Positions 21,101 to 30,110 are shown, counted from the first letter of the stretch. The stretch: DNA of 64,000 bases from Symbiodinium natans (GCA_905221605.1 CAJNDS010000059.1:124001-188000); one strand, 5' to 3'. The notes: generated from the sequence alone by a model not told the origin. Translations and numbers: made by a program.

Positions 21101-22016
21101 CACGATTGAGCACATACCGGGGGCCATCAACCCCGCAGATGCTCTAACGAAAAGTCCCACGAATGACAGTTTGGCAAGCTTGTGTGAGGCTTGTGGCTTG
21201 ACCACCGAGCCGGTTGGCTGGGAAGAAAAAGCTTCAGGCACTAGCGTTTCGGTTACCTTTAAAGAGCCCAATACCTGCGACGAAGTGCTCGCAATTCCGA
21301 GCTCGTGGAAGGACGAGGCCTACAGAGTTGCTTCTGGGGAGGCCACCATGGTTGTCTTGGAACTCTGTTGCGAAGAGGAAAGCGCGATAGCCCAAGCTTG
21401 TAAGCGGGAACGTGACATCGCGTACTTTGGAATCACCAAGAAGCTAGACTTGCTGAGTAGAGAGGCTTCTTTGTTGCTAAAAGGGATTCTGGAAAAGATG
21501 GCTTCTAACGAAAGAATCTACGTGTATGCACATTTGTCTACGCCGTGCAGCGCAGGTAGTGGCCTTAGGCACCTGCGTTTCTCAAAGGACGTGAAGAACC
21601 GGGCGAGATGGAGAGCTAGTCTGGAGGTACACAAGAAGTCCTGGAGACGCATACGAGCAGTTTTCCAGGACTATGCTGGCCACGAGAGGCTCCTCCTCTC
21701 CCACGAATGGCCGAAAGGGTCTGGCCTTTGGGGAGAAACAGTCTACAAGTCAACAGCGAAAAGACTGGGACTCGAGCACGAGTGTTTGGTAGACCGGTGC
21801 TGTTTCGAGGAAGCTGGCAACCGTATCCTGAAGCATTGGTGGTTCGTCAGTTCGGATTCAAGTTTTATCTGGACTTTATCCTCTTGTGTTTGCCCAGGAA
21901 ACCACGAGCATGCGAGTGCTACTAGCATAGCAGCGACAGGTGTCTATCCGCAGGGCTTAGGCCGATTCCTGGTGAAAGAAGCCAGGAAAAGTCTCGAAAG
22001 ACGAAAGAAGGACTGA
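18072..22016 (+). CDS. Copia pol: integrase-RT-RNase H with extra C-terminal domain
   Basis: Open from 18072 to the stop at 22014-22016. Numbering from the codon at 18105: zinc-binding HRSRGHFPYDVNCEAC (75-90); integrase triad D116 (IGMDFY), D172 (VRCDQE), E213 (GAIERQ); reverse transcriptase from about 520, with catalytic D606 (LSCDVSVAF) and YVDD at 698-701; RNase H with D884 (FTDAS), E920 (SSAES), D963 (YSDSES) and the copia-typical DALTKSP at 1012-1018. About 280 residues follow that standard copia pol lacks: VVLELCCEEESAIAQACK (1083-1100), HLSTPCSAGSGLR (1143-1155), HEWPKGSGLW (1200-1209), resembling a SAM-methyltransferase-like fold. No ATG precedes the integrase in frame, so expression needs splicing or recoding. 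No internal stop is present. Confidence 0.94.
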   Translation, partial: KGSRSTSEHSHLRVVRGLPLPGKGTQAEPLELDSDIPRSSEREERGEKESPLPKPQGAEPPKPPEPAGGAEVSDRIPLRSVALQVHRSRGHFPYDVNCEACTSSKGKVPARRLRRRLQREDQTIGMDFYYFGRLRVLLLAHCSSNYTTVIPAMNLDDPDLFYNIGRVIREMGLVNKMVTVRCDQESALMSLAEKLTTRTGDVAVSGVIVDVVPGYRPQSKGAIERQVETMKQGFWAVWLDLEREVARNSAPEDWNKKLPLGGMLWQACVLYSARCYNHQDVTTPIDRLHEEIVHRTRTLPFGCLVYAKVGGSKAHQQKYRGKKTVKAVYLGPKEPRGGGVFAAPVGQTEIDIFPVCRALEGAKGEPVYDVEAIHALSTSQPLVLDPADPERPIMFEPPPDPVKSEDPDPGFENEDEEMVPDDPDPLNDIPSYVEPTDDEGEGGLGSPEMQPDDLEDMEIDWLTNHLLESLFKGPDILATSKEVADSFTLKFGGSKIKCQVPRNAVSETSGEQLDPELLYASMKLELEELESFGVGKVISEAEARKSARESGRRVLTSRWVNTIKRKGLYRSRLVVRDYASMGGTTLSEGIYSPTTSLEGLRLLLALLCKKGSVLSCDVSVAFMHAAVSRPEYVELPNNVSIADSSVPQKAGNKKVYLRLHKAMNGLRSAPLSWYKELSSYLEKSGFSPSLDPTIYRRKTSKGLTLVLFYVDDLLIYSEDPSEGKRVFEGLQKRYKLKLTGELPENGAGEVSFLGRRIFRRSGDKRVYFGLDSKYLDACCSEYNITKPSPKLPSLEKRYSDLVRKGQTEKISPAAHEKYRRTLGRLAWAALSRPDLQFCCGFLGRHQAAPDEAAETCMRDVLKWIKGLPHRVQVFPSTREILEDDADPQAVSCFTDASWSLNSVSGGVITWENCCLKTFSRKQSTTALSSAESELAALTEIAREGLYIALLTETILEGIPQDRETGYYLLKGYSDSESAVCISKMGTLLRKVRHIELRAAFLQELVDRGRFTIEHIPGAINPADALTKSPTNDSLASLCEACGLTTEPVGWEEKASGTSVSVTFKEPNTCDEVLAIPSSWKDEAYRVASGEATMVVLELCCEEESAIAQACKRERDIAYFGITKKLDLLSREASLLLKGILEKMASNERIYVYAHLSTPCSAGSGLRHLRFSKDVKNRARWRASLEVHKKSWRRIRAVFQDYAGHERLLLSHEWPKGSGLWGETVYKSTAKRLGLEHECLVDRCCFEEAGNRILKHWWFVSSDSSFIWTLSSCVCPGNHEHASATSIAATGVYPQGLGRFLVKEARKSLERRKKD

Positions 22017-22031
22017 CCGCGCAATAGGCAT

Positions 22032-22038
22032 GAGGGGG
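22032..22038 (+). other. Polypurine tract of the copia element
   Basis: GAGGGGG lies directly before the 3' LTR, where plus-strand DNA synthesis is primed in LTR retrotransposons. Confidence 0.85.
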
Positions 22039-22329
22039 TGTGAAAATATGACATTTCTTTGTTTGCCTTGTTGCTTGCAGGTACATGTGTAGGACATGAG
22101 TGCTGTGACATGGCAAGAACATGTTTTGTTTTGGCATGAGCATGTTTGCGTGACATGAAGGTGCTTTGACTTGACATGTTTTGGTTTGCAAGTCCGAGGA
22201 TGAGTTTTGGGAAGCACAGAGAGGCTTTTAGCTCTCGGGAGTTGACCTGAGAGTCATCTGGAAGTGCTGAAGCAAAGCTCTGAGGAACAGACTTTGGCCG
22301 TTACTCACTCCGTGTGCCTTGCCCCGTCG
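22039..22329 (+). repeat. 3' LTR
   Basis: 291 bp, equal to 15933-16223 except at two positions (A/T in the CCTWGTTGC word and A/G in TTTGCRTGAC). Confidence 0.93.
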
Positions 22330-23060
22330 TTCGTACCGTGTCGTGACCGTTTGACACTCGACTGAGGCATTCTGAGAGCATGCTGTATGTTTTGCAACAG
22401 ACCTGAAGTCCTGAAGCAGTCACCAAGATGTTTTGCATGTTACTTTTGCATTCTCCTTTGTCTAAACAAAGTTGAGATGTCGTTTGAAGACTTGAAGCCT
22501 TTGCTCTTGGAGAGAGCACCTTTGCTGACTGAAGACAGTGCAGCTGAACACTGACGTGTTTGGCTCAAGTGCGAACGGAAAAAGCAGTCTGCGCTAAAGC
22601 TCTGCTTTTCACAAGAACTGCAAAAACATTGGTTTCTTTTTGAACTTGAGAAATTTAGCAAACACTGGAAGGAAGCCAGAGTTGTGAAACTTAGAGACAA
22701 CTTTTTTCTTCAGACTTAGCAGCAGATTCAGTCACACTTTTTTTTTTCATCTAAATTGTCTTTGTCTGTCTGAACAGACTTGTCCTCTTGCTTTGTTGAT
22801 TGACCAGAAAAAACAGTGAAAAAATTGCAATTGAAACTTGAGAGATCCAGCAGAATGTGCAGCAAGGAAAGTGTTAGTGTGGGGAAAGGGTGGTAACGCT
22901 GGAGTTTTAGAAGTGACGCCAAATAAAAAAAAACAGTAACCTTACAGTGGTGCCTGTGCTCATTTTTTCATTGTGAATAGGGTGTGGGTGTGTTGTGGTT
23001 TTCGGCGTTTTGGCAGAGTCGTGTGTGTCGTGTGTTGTTATGTGGGTGCAAAGTTAGTTT
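22330..23060. other. Spacer right of the copia element
   Basis: No gene seen. T-runs around 22738 and an A-run at 22924-22933. A short TTTGGCTCAAG at 22559-22569 equals the last 11 bases of the dinoflagellate spliced leader; at this length it may be chance. Confidence 0.4.
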
Positions 23061-23081
23061 TCCGTAGCCCCTTGGCTCAAG
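23061..23081 (+). other. Relict dinoflagellate spliced leader (DinoSL) in genomic DNA
   Basis: The segment reads TCCGTAGCC, then CC, then TTGGCTCAAG. Compared with the 22-nt DinoSL that is trans-spliced to dinoflagellate mRNAs, it has the same 5' nine and 3' ten bases and differs only in the middle, where one base is missing and others are changed. Such relicts arise when a trans-spliced mRNA is reverse-transcribed and put back into the genome. The sequence that follows (23082-23400) should then be retroposed transcript; no domain is recognisable in it. Confidence 0.75.
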
Positions 23082-23439
23082 CCGCTTTGCTCGAGGTGGT
23101 TAAGCCACCAGGGACGCCGCAGAAGGGGTGGGAGTCCGTAGCTAAAGGTCTGGCTTTGCTTGGAACCCTACACGTAGGTAGCGGCCCCCTCTGGGACAGC
23201 CTGGAGGCGTAGGTGTGCTTGGTGCTGTGTTTGCTTTGTAGCTGGGGCTTCTAGCATTGCGCAGTTCCTTGTGAGCGCCCGCTTGCAAGAAGAATCCAAA
23301 GCTTGGCTTTGGATTTCGCACTGTAAACACTTTGCAAGCTGCATTGGCTCTCCCTTGAGTCTTTGTGGGTTGAGCGCTCGAAAGTTGCGTCAACTGAGCC
23401 CTCAGTTGTCCTGCCACCTTTCTCTAACTAGTCGAGACT

Positions 23440-23564
23440 GAGAACGCCCGTTCTCTTTCTCTTTGTTTCTCTTTCTTGCTTTACTAGTGAGACTGAGAAC
23501 GCCCGTTCTCTTCTCTAACGCTTCTCTTTCTTGCAACGTGCTGAGATTGAGAACGCCCGTTCTC
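23440..23564 (+). repeat. Three copies of a perfect 16-bp palindrome in a 54-55-bp repeat
   Basis: GAGAACGCCCGTTCTC, a palindrome with 7-bp arms, occurs at 23440-23455, 23495-23510 and 23549-23564. The spacers are CT-rich and partly repeated. All three palindromes are identical although the spacers differ. Confidence 0.88.
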
Positions 23565-23810
23565 TGTCTCTTACTTTGTACTTGTACATTGTGCAGTACG
23601 GATAGCTTCGGCGTAAGGTATCTGCACTATGTTGCAAGTGCAAATTAGTTTTACCAAACCTTTTAACTTTGCGGTGCATGTGAAGATAGGAGCATGTTTT
23701 TGCCGCAGTTTGAGATCAATGTTTATCTTTTGAACACCGTGCATCATTCTCGACTGGCCCAAACTGCACTCGTCAGGCCCGCCCGGCCGAGGGCACTAAA
23801 TGTTGCTTGT

Positions 23811-24537
23811 GTTGATTTTGCTGTTGTGGACGGGGAAGGTGGGTGATGTTTGTTTGTGCGCTTCCCTTGGTTAGTAAGAGCGAGAACGCCAAGGAAGTGC
23901 TTTGCGCATTGCGCTGGCCTTTGTCTGCTAGTAAGAGCGAGAACGCAGCAAAGGTTATGCCTTTGAATAACTGCCCTACATCCAGCAGCAAGCCTGCCTC
24001 TCCCACCCGTGCAGCGTATCAACTCTTTGCAGCAGTGGAGTGCGCTTAGTACAAGTGCCACGCCCCCTAGCTAGTACGAGCCTTGCCGCCAGGTACCCGC
24101 ACATGCGCAGACTGCTGTTGATTTGCCGTCGTGGACGGGGAAGGTGGGTGTTTGTTTGTTTGTGCGCTTCCCTTGGTTAGTAAGAGTGAGAACGCCAAGG
24201 AAGTGCTTTGCGCATTGCGCTGGCCTTTGTCTGCTAGCAAGAGCGAGAACGCAGCAAAGGTTAGGCCTTTGATGCATCCAGTTCGCGTGCGGTGGCTGTG
24301 CTGCTTGCTGTGTGGCTATACCAGCCACTGCATGCGTGAGGGCTGTGCTGCTCACTGTGTGGCTTACACCAGCCCTTTGCCTGTTGATGCGAATAACTGC
24401 CCTACACCCAGCAGCAAGCCTGCCTCTCCCACCCGTGCAGCGTATCAACTCTTTGCAACAGTGGAGTGCGCTTAGTGCAATTGCCACGCCCCCTAGCTAG
24501 CACGAGCCTTGCCACCAGGTGCCCGCACATGCACAGG
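23811..24537 (+). repeat. Tandem duplication of a ~300-bp unit, second copy with insertion
   Basis: 23811-24110 recurs at 24117-24537 with few substitutions. The second copy has about 120 extra bases near 24268-24388, itself containing a duplicated GCTGTGCTGCT-CTGTGTGGCT-TACACCAGCC-like motif. Inside each copy, TAAGAGCGAGAACGC occurs twice. No coding domain. Confidence 0.88.
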
Positions 24538-25085
24538 CTCGAGGTGCACAGGCCCGCCCGGGGCAGGCGTGGCTGTAGGTGCCTGCACATGCACAGGCTC
24601 AAGGTGCACAGGCCCCTCCGGGTCAGGCGGGCTTGCAGGTGCCAGCACAAGCACAGGCTCAAGGTGCACTGACCCTTCCGGGTCAGGCGTGCTTGCAGGT
24701 GCCCGCACAGGCTCAAGGTGCACAGGCCCCTCCGGGTCAGGCGTGCTTGCAGGTGCCTGCAAATGCACAGGCTCAAGGTGCACAGGCCCTTCCGGGTCAG
24801 GCGTGCTTGCAGGTGCCCGCACATGCGCAGGCTCAAGGTGCATAGGCCCTTCCGGGTCAGGCGTGCTTACAGGTGCCAGCAAAGGCACAGGCTCAAGGGG
24901 CACAGGCCCTTCCGGGTCAGGCGTGCTCGCAGGTGCCAACACACTCAGGCCCTTCCGGGTCAGGCGTGCTCGCAAGTGTCCGCAAATGTACAGGTTCAAG
25001 CTGCGCAGGCCCTTCCTGGTCAGGCGTGTTTGCAGGTGCCCGCATATGCACAGGCTCAAGGTGCACAGGCTCGAGGTGCCCAGGT
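24512..25085 (+). repeat. 60-bp minisatellite, about 9-10 units
   Basis: Each unit holds ACAGGCTCAAGGTGCACAGG, then CCCTTCCGGGTCAGGCGTGC, then TTGCAGGTGCC. One unit is 54 bp. As 60 is divisible by three, the array stays open in several frames on both strands for over 200 codons, giving 20-residue peptide repeats either way. No codon preference marks one strand as coding. Confidence 0.93.
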
Positions 25086-25243
25086 CCATGCCCGGGTCCT
25101 GTCGGGCACTTTCCGCTAGCGTGCCAGGCGGGTTGGGGTGCAGCCTTAATACTGTCGTTTTGCACATGCTGCGCAAACCTCATGCGTCTGTGTGAGTCGC
25201 AATTCATGCGGCTGTGTGAGACGCAACTCTACGCGTTGTCCTG

Positions 25244-25460
25244 CGTTTTGGGTGTAGGAGGGCTCAGGATCGCACTGTTGAGGTCTGCTGGCCGCTCCCC
25301 AAATCAAAGGCGATTAACAACCGAACGGTCTGGCCAGTCGGTGCAAGCGTGCTGGGTGTAGTGTTAAACTGTAGTCGCATTCCCTTTCCTCAAAATGCTC
25401 CCTTACATCCACTTGCCTATTATGCACCTAGCGCTGCGGGGCTCCGCGAAGGCGTCTTGC
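25244..25460 (-). repeat. Right arm of the long inverted repeat
   Basis: Reverse-complement partner of 14581-14802. The outer end is GGCGTCTTGC at 25460. If the copia element (6397 bp) is taken out, the two arms would bound a segment of about 4.5 kb. Confidence 0.88.
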
Positions 25461-25894
25461 TGATCAGCCTGGCGGGCTCGTCTGTGTGCAGCTCTGTGCG
25501 TGGTGGCAGCCGGCGGGTGTGCAGGAGTCTGCATTTAGGGTTTGGTTTGCTGCTTAGGTTTCTGGTCTGCCCCTCACCCTTGTGACAGTGCTAGTCGCAG
25601 CATAGGGCGGAGGCATCGTCCGCTTTCTGCTGGAAAAGTGCCTGGAACAACCGGCAGGAACAAGCCTGTTCATGCTGGAGGGGTGCCTGGCGGGGGCACT
25701 CCTTGCCACAAGCGCGTCATCGCTTTAATCGGCCTGTAATCCGGCGCGGCCCTGTTAACAAACGCCATGGCTCATGGACAGCGCCACCCCCTTAGAGTGC
25801 CGGATACAACGGACATGTGTTGGTCTATCTTGCGCAGCACGATGGACACACCTTGCTCGTTACCGTTGCGGCTTCTGCGATAAGGGAGTAAGCT
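25461..25894. other. Spacer, no gene seen
   Basis: No repeat shared with the rest of the window and no domain-bearing frame. Confidence 0.4.
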
Positions 25895-26460
25895 TCTCAA
25901 ACTGATGCCTAGGTCTTCTCCAGAAGGCCCAGAATGATTAGGCGCCTCCGGAAGGCCCAGAAGTGCTTTGGCCTATCAAATTGTTGCCTAAACCCTCCCG
26001 GAAGGCTCAGAAGTGATTAGGCCTCTCAAACTGCTGCCTGAAACTTCTCCGAAAGGCGTGGGTCGGCCTCTCCAACTGCTGCCAAAAAATTTTCCTGAAG
26101 GCCCAGCAGTGAGTAGACCTCTCAAACTGATGCCTCAAACATCTTCTGAAGGCCCAGAAATGATTAGGCCTCTCAAACTGCTGTCCCAACAGTTGCCTGA
26201 AGGCCCAGAAGTGATTAGGCTTTTCAAACTGCTGCCTCAACCTTCCCTGGAAGGCTCAGCAGTGATTAGGCCTCTCAAACGGCTGCCTAAAACTTCTCCG
26301 GAAGGCCCAGCAGTGAGTAGACCTCTCAAACTGCTGCCTCAAACTTCTCCAGAAGGCCCAGAAGTGATTAGGCCCCGCAAACGGCTGCCGGAGCCTTCGC
26401 CAGCAGGCCCAGAAGAGATGTGAAGAACTGCTGCTTCAACCTTCTCCAGCAAGCCCAGAA
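25895..26460 (+). repeat. 51-bp minisatellite, about 11 diverged units
   Basis: Units hold GGCCTCTCAAACTGCTGCCT, then CAAACTTCTCC, then AGAAGGCCCAGAAGTGATTA. The plus strand is open from 26013 to 26423 and encodes a 17-residue repeat of the type IRPLKLLPQTSPEGPEV, eight times. Frame and length are kept although the units differ at many bases. This could be a coding exon, but no start, splice site or flanking domain supports that. Confidence 0.85.
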
Positions 26461-27374
26461 GTGACTAGGCCTGCACTTTGCTGTGGGTCCCGCATCAGGT
26501 GTAGTCACGGGGTAAACCTGCTTGAAGTGCTCTCCACAAAAAATCGGCCGCTGCGCGGGGCTCCGAGTTACAAGGCCCCTTGACTCTCACACTTGACGCG
26601 CGGTTGGCTGCAGACCGTTAAGCAGCCTTGGGGGCCTTAAACTGCACCAGGCTAAGCATGCCACGCCGATAGGCTCCCGGTACCTGGGAAGCACATGAGC
26701 CAAGTGCCAGCCAGCAGCCTTTGGGGCTCTTGTGCCGTCTCAAAAATCGGCCGCTGCGCGGGGCTGTAAGAATATGGCCTCTTGCAAGCAGCGCTTCAGG
26801 CCCGCCCTATGGCCATGAGGTCGAGCCTCAAAACTTTCGGCGCAAACACAAGGAGCCTCCAAATAGGGTACTCCCCTAATAGCTATGTGAGGACGCCCGG
26901 ACTCACACAGCGCCGACGGCAGCCTCGTGTAGCCACACCAGCCCCTTGCCAGCCCCCGCTCGCCGGGGGGGGAGGGGGCGCCTCTTCTGGCGCTCTGTGT
27001 GCATTGTGCCTGTTTTCAGTGTGCTTGCAACTTCCTTGCCAACCCAAAAAAGAGTCCTGAGTGCTATTGCTACGGCCCTGGCGCTTGTGTGGGGACTGTC
27101 TCTACGGACGCGTTGAGCAGTTTAGGTGACGGAGGTTCCTTGCCTTACGGCCTACCCATACTTTCGCTTAATGTCTGTACCAGACGTGGCGCAGCATTGC
27201 TATGGGTGACGGGCAGCTGAGTGATTGGTGCCGGTAGGTTCATGTTTGCATTGGTCTCACCTCGCTGGCCTTGCGATAAGTTGTCTTGCAATAAGGGCCT
27301 CTGCGCTAGCGGTTGCTTCTTTGTAGTCACGACTTCTTTTTCGCTCGCTGGCTTGTACAGTTTGGCTCTCATTT
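26461..27374. other. Spacer with short duplication
   Basis: AAAAATCGGCCGCTGCGCGG occurs at about 26538 and 26744. Otherwise no gene or repeat is recognised. Confidence 0.45.
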
Positions 27375-27457
27375 CGTTTCACCTGTTATGTCGAGCCCAA
27401 CAAGACCGGCCTACTGCGCTACTGATGTAGTAAAGAGGCGTCAGTCCAAAAAAAAAA
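27375..27457 (+). mobile_element. SINE copy A, 5'-truncated, A-tailed
   Basis: The segment shares the SINE 3' region CGGCCTACTG-GCTACTGATGTAGTAAAGAGGCG with the copies at 31384 and 32034 and ends in ten A at 27448-27457. Confidence 0.75.
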
Positions 27458-28380
27458 GTGGGTGCAAAGTTGTCTGCTGGCTGTTCAAGCGTGGAAGTGT
27501 GCGGGTGGTAAAAGGTGTGATTTGGAGACAAAAGAAGGGCAAGAAATCAACTCCCCAACAGGTAGGGAAGCCGAAGTCCACAGTGCAAGAAATATCGCAC
27601 GCGAACAATGCAAGAATGAATGCCAGCTAAAGACAAGTTTAGCAAAGCCAACAACACGCGTATCAACGGAGTTTTTTGTTTTCTTGAGTGTTGATGCAAA
27701 CAGTATCGAATAGGAAAAATCTTGTTTGTCTGTAAGTTGATTTCAATTATTATTGAACTTAAATGGGTTCCAAAAGCTGGGCCCAAAAATGGCTTCCAAA
27801 CTTGGGTTCCAATCAAGAATAAGGCAGCAAAGGAGCAAACACCCGCCATCGATGCTTTTGTAAGAGTCAAATTAAAGGGATCGCATGCGCTGAAGCAAGC
27901 AACGTTAATATTCCGTGTTCCAGCCGAATGTACCTTCCAGATGGCCATACGGTAGGCCCTCGCAGCCTCGGTGGCCAGCAAACTCTGGATCACTCCAATG
28001 TCTTGGGTGGTTGTTTTGGTCCTCCCGTTGGAAGAGCTTGTTTTGTGCCATATGCTTGCTCTAAGGCGGAAGAGGTGGAACTGCAAGTGCAAAATTTGCG
28101 TTTTTTCAAAGCTGCACTTGACGAACTTCGGCTTGCGGGAGTGGATGTATGCATCCCCTTTCAACTCTCGGATATAACACAGAACGTTAATGACGTCACT
28201 AACCGTATGATGCTGCTACGGCACACTAGGCCTCTACAGTGCCTCAGCTCTCTGCACTCAAAGGGGTCGCGTTCTTTTTTCGGCGTCATAAAGACGGCTG
28301 CAATGGCCCTGGAGTGAGCTGTGGCGTCTGCTGAACGATCCTCTGCAGAGACCTTCTCAGAAGCCAGTGAATTGGATGCT
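27458..28380. other. Spacer, no gene seen
   Basis: An overlapping plus frame (27928-28317, 129 aa) and minus frame (28164-27547, 205 aa) exist, but neither has a recognisable domain or repeat. No support for a gene. Confidence 0.4.
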
Positions 28381-28575
28381 AGCGCGTGGGGTCTGAAAGT
28401 AGTCCCACCGCTTTTCTTGGTTCTGTTGGTTCTTGTTTTCTTGTTGTTTCTGTTGTTGTTCGTCTTTCTTATTTTTGCTGTTTCTCACGGTAATTTGTTT
28501 TACCACCAGTTGCGAGACCCACAATAACGGCCTATGCTGTGCTGGTAATGTGAAGAGCGCACACTTTGAAAAAAA
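28381..28575 (+). mobile_element. SINE copy B, full length, diverged
   Basis: Begins AGCGCGTGGGGTCT like copy C, runs through the T/G-rich middle (TTGGTTCTTGTTTTCTTG) and GTTGCGAGACCCACAA, and ends in a short A tail at about 28569-28575. It is more diverged than the other copies, so older. Confidence 0.75.
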
Positions 28576-29139
28576 TGAGGAACTTGAACTAGGACTACTT
28601 TTGGTGATAGGAGCGACAAAGCTTCTTGCCTATGCTCCTCTAAGCCTTGGCTGTCAAAAACTTAAAGATTTTGGGTTGGAGCTTCTCCAGGATTTCTGTC
28701 CTTTGGTAGGTTTCTTTTTGAAGAAGATCACGCCATCGTCGCAGGCGCGACTTCCTGTAATCCCGAGGTCGAAATTCAGCAACCTCAGGGCTTTTTGCGG
28801 TTAGGCTCACAAGGGTTGCAGAGAACAAGAGAAAGCTTGGAGAAACCCGGCGAAAGAATGGCGAAACACTTGGTGCAAATCCAAAGCTTTTCCAGATTAT
28901 AGGTTGGGATGCACGCGCGTCCAGTGTGTCAGAAACCGATAAATGCACGTGGGCACACGGTGACCTTTGATGCGGGCAAACTGCCCCAAAGAGTGAGTCT
29001 GTTCGATGTAAAGAGAGCAGACTCCCCGCATGTCGCAGCCAAGTTTTCGCAGACTCTGAAGAAATTTTCCATTGGTGATTGCCCGGCTGGAAAAGAATGC
29101 GCTGCTTCTCATTAAGACCGTCGTTCGGACCTTGCCAGA
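28576..29139. other. Spacer, possibly 3' flank of the decayed LINE
   Basis: No gene recognised. It lies directly downstream (minus strand) of the RNase H remains at 29140-30110 and may be the 3' untranslated part of that element. Confidence 0.35.
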
Positions 29140-30110
29140 TTGTCAGCTGGTTCCGGTTCCAGGGCGGGATCGAGGCCAGGCCTCTTGCGCAGCTGTTTTG
29201 CAGGCCGCGTCTGCTATCTCATTGATGTTGCGTCTCAAGCCTGGCCCAAACTCAGCGAGGAACGCTCCAGATTCGTGTGGGGCCTGATCCAAGTGACTTT
29301 GGCAAGGTGTTCCCGTCATTGCGCTTGTGCCCAGAGCCAGCTTTTGGTTGTAGCGAATTGTTGTCTGGCGGCTGCTCGACCGTCCGTGACATCCATGTCG
29401 CCACTTTGGATAGATGGTGGCAAACGTGGGCAGCGCAGGCTTCCCTTGCGCCGCAGTGGAACCAGGAGCAGGATGCCCGTAACCCCACCGGCGCACTCAA
29501 GGACCCCTGTCGCCATCGTGAATGGTGACAACGATCCGCCCGAGGGTCAGACCATGGGGTCCACCAGTCGCGTCCGTTGCGTACACGAGGTGTGCAGGCC
29601 AGAGGCGACTGGAGCCCACGTTTTTACTGACGGGGCCACTGGCGTGGCCGCCCAGGGAGGTCACCGAGGCTGGCATGAGCCCTCTAAGCCAGAGGCACGG
29701 GAAGGGAAAGGCCGCCTTCTTCTTCTTCTTCCAATGTTGGTGGGGCGGCGGAGCCCTCCCGGACCACCATTTACAGTCAGTGGTGAGGGAAGCAGCACAC
29801 AGGGGGCAGGTGCCACCATCTTTCCATTTCCTACACTGGAAGGCACCTTGCCAGACCATTTTGATGGCACCTTTTTTGCTTTGTTGCCGTCCTTAAAGGG
29901 AACCCCCACGAGGCAGGCAGGGTCGACATCTGCGGGGAAAGCCCAGCACGACGGGGAAGGAGCCTCGACGCGAAGCTCTTTGAGGTAACAGATCATGGCA
30001 CCAACCGGCCCGCAGACTAGCTTCACTAGCTTCCGCCTATCCGCTCGGTTCAGTTGGGTGCTAAGCTGCTGCCAGGCATGCAGTAGAAGCCGGCTCCGCG
30101 GCGGCATACA
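29140..30110 (-). pseudogene. Decayed LINE C-terminal region with RNase H-like domain
   Basis: Reading the minus strand across at least three frame changes gives, in order: a stretch to about 29850; a zinc-binding-like CRKWKDGGTCPLCAA ... C ... H (29840-29760); CLWLRGLMPASV (near 29690); VYATDATGGPHG with the first RNase H Asp (near 29580); and, in a third frame, GAFLAEFG then NEIADAACKTAA (29260-29180), matching the last RNase H motif (Asn-Glu-x-Ala-Asp). This order (CCHC-like zinc, spacer, RNase H) is that of RNase H-bearing non-LTR retrotransposons. The frames are broken, so it is inactive. No reverse transcriptase is visible upstream. Confidence 0.55.

Larger units (their letters stand above)
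15933..22329 (+). mobile_element. Ty1/copia LTR retrotransposon, near-intact
   Basis: The element has two 291-bp LTRs, a Pro-rich gag-like ORF, an intermediate open frame and a pol ORF in the copia order integrase-reverse transcriptase-RNase H. The LTRs begin TGTGAAAATATGAC and differ at only 2 of 291 positions, so the insertion is young. A purine tract (GAGGGGG, 22032-22038) sits directly before the 3' LTR. The LTR ends are not a standard CA, and no target-site duplication is obvious, so the outer ends are set by LTR identity alone. The element lies within the pair of inverted repeats at 14581 and 25460. Confidence 0.95.

Noticed and set aside
22559..22569. TTTGGCTCAAG as a truncated spliced-leader relict
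   Set aside because: An 11-base match in AT-rich spacer is expected by chance in large genomes, and nothing around it looks retroposed.
24493..25195. Open frames over 220 codons on both strands in the 60-bp array
   Set aside because: A repeat length divisible by three keeps several frames open. Neither strand shows coding preference, a start context or a domain.
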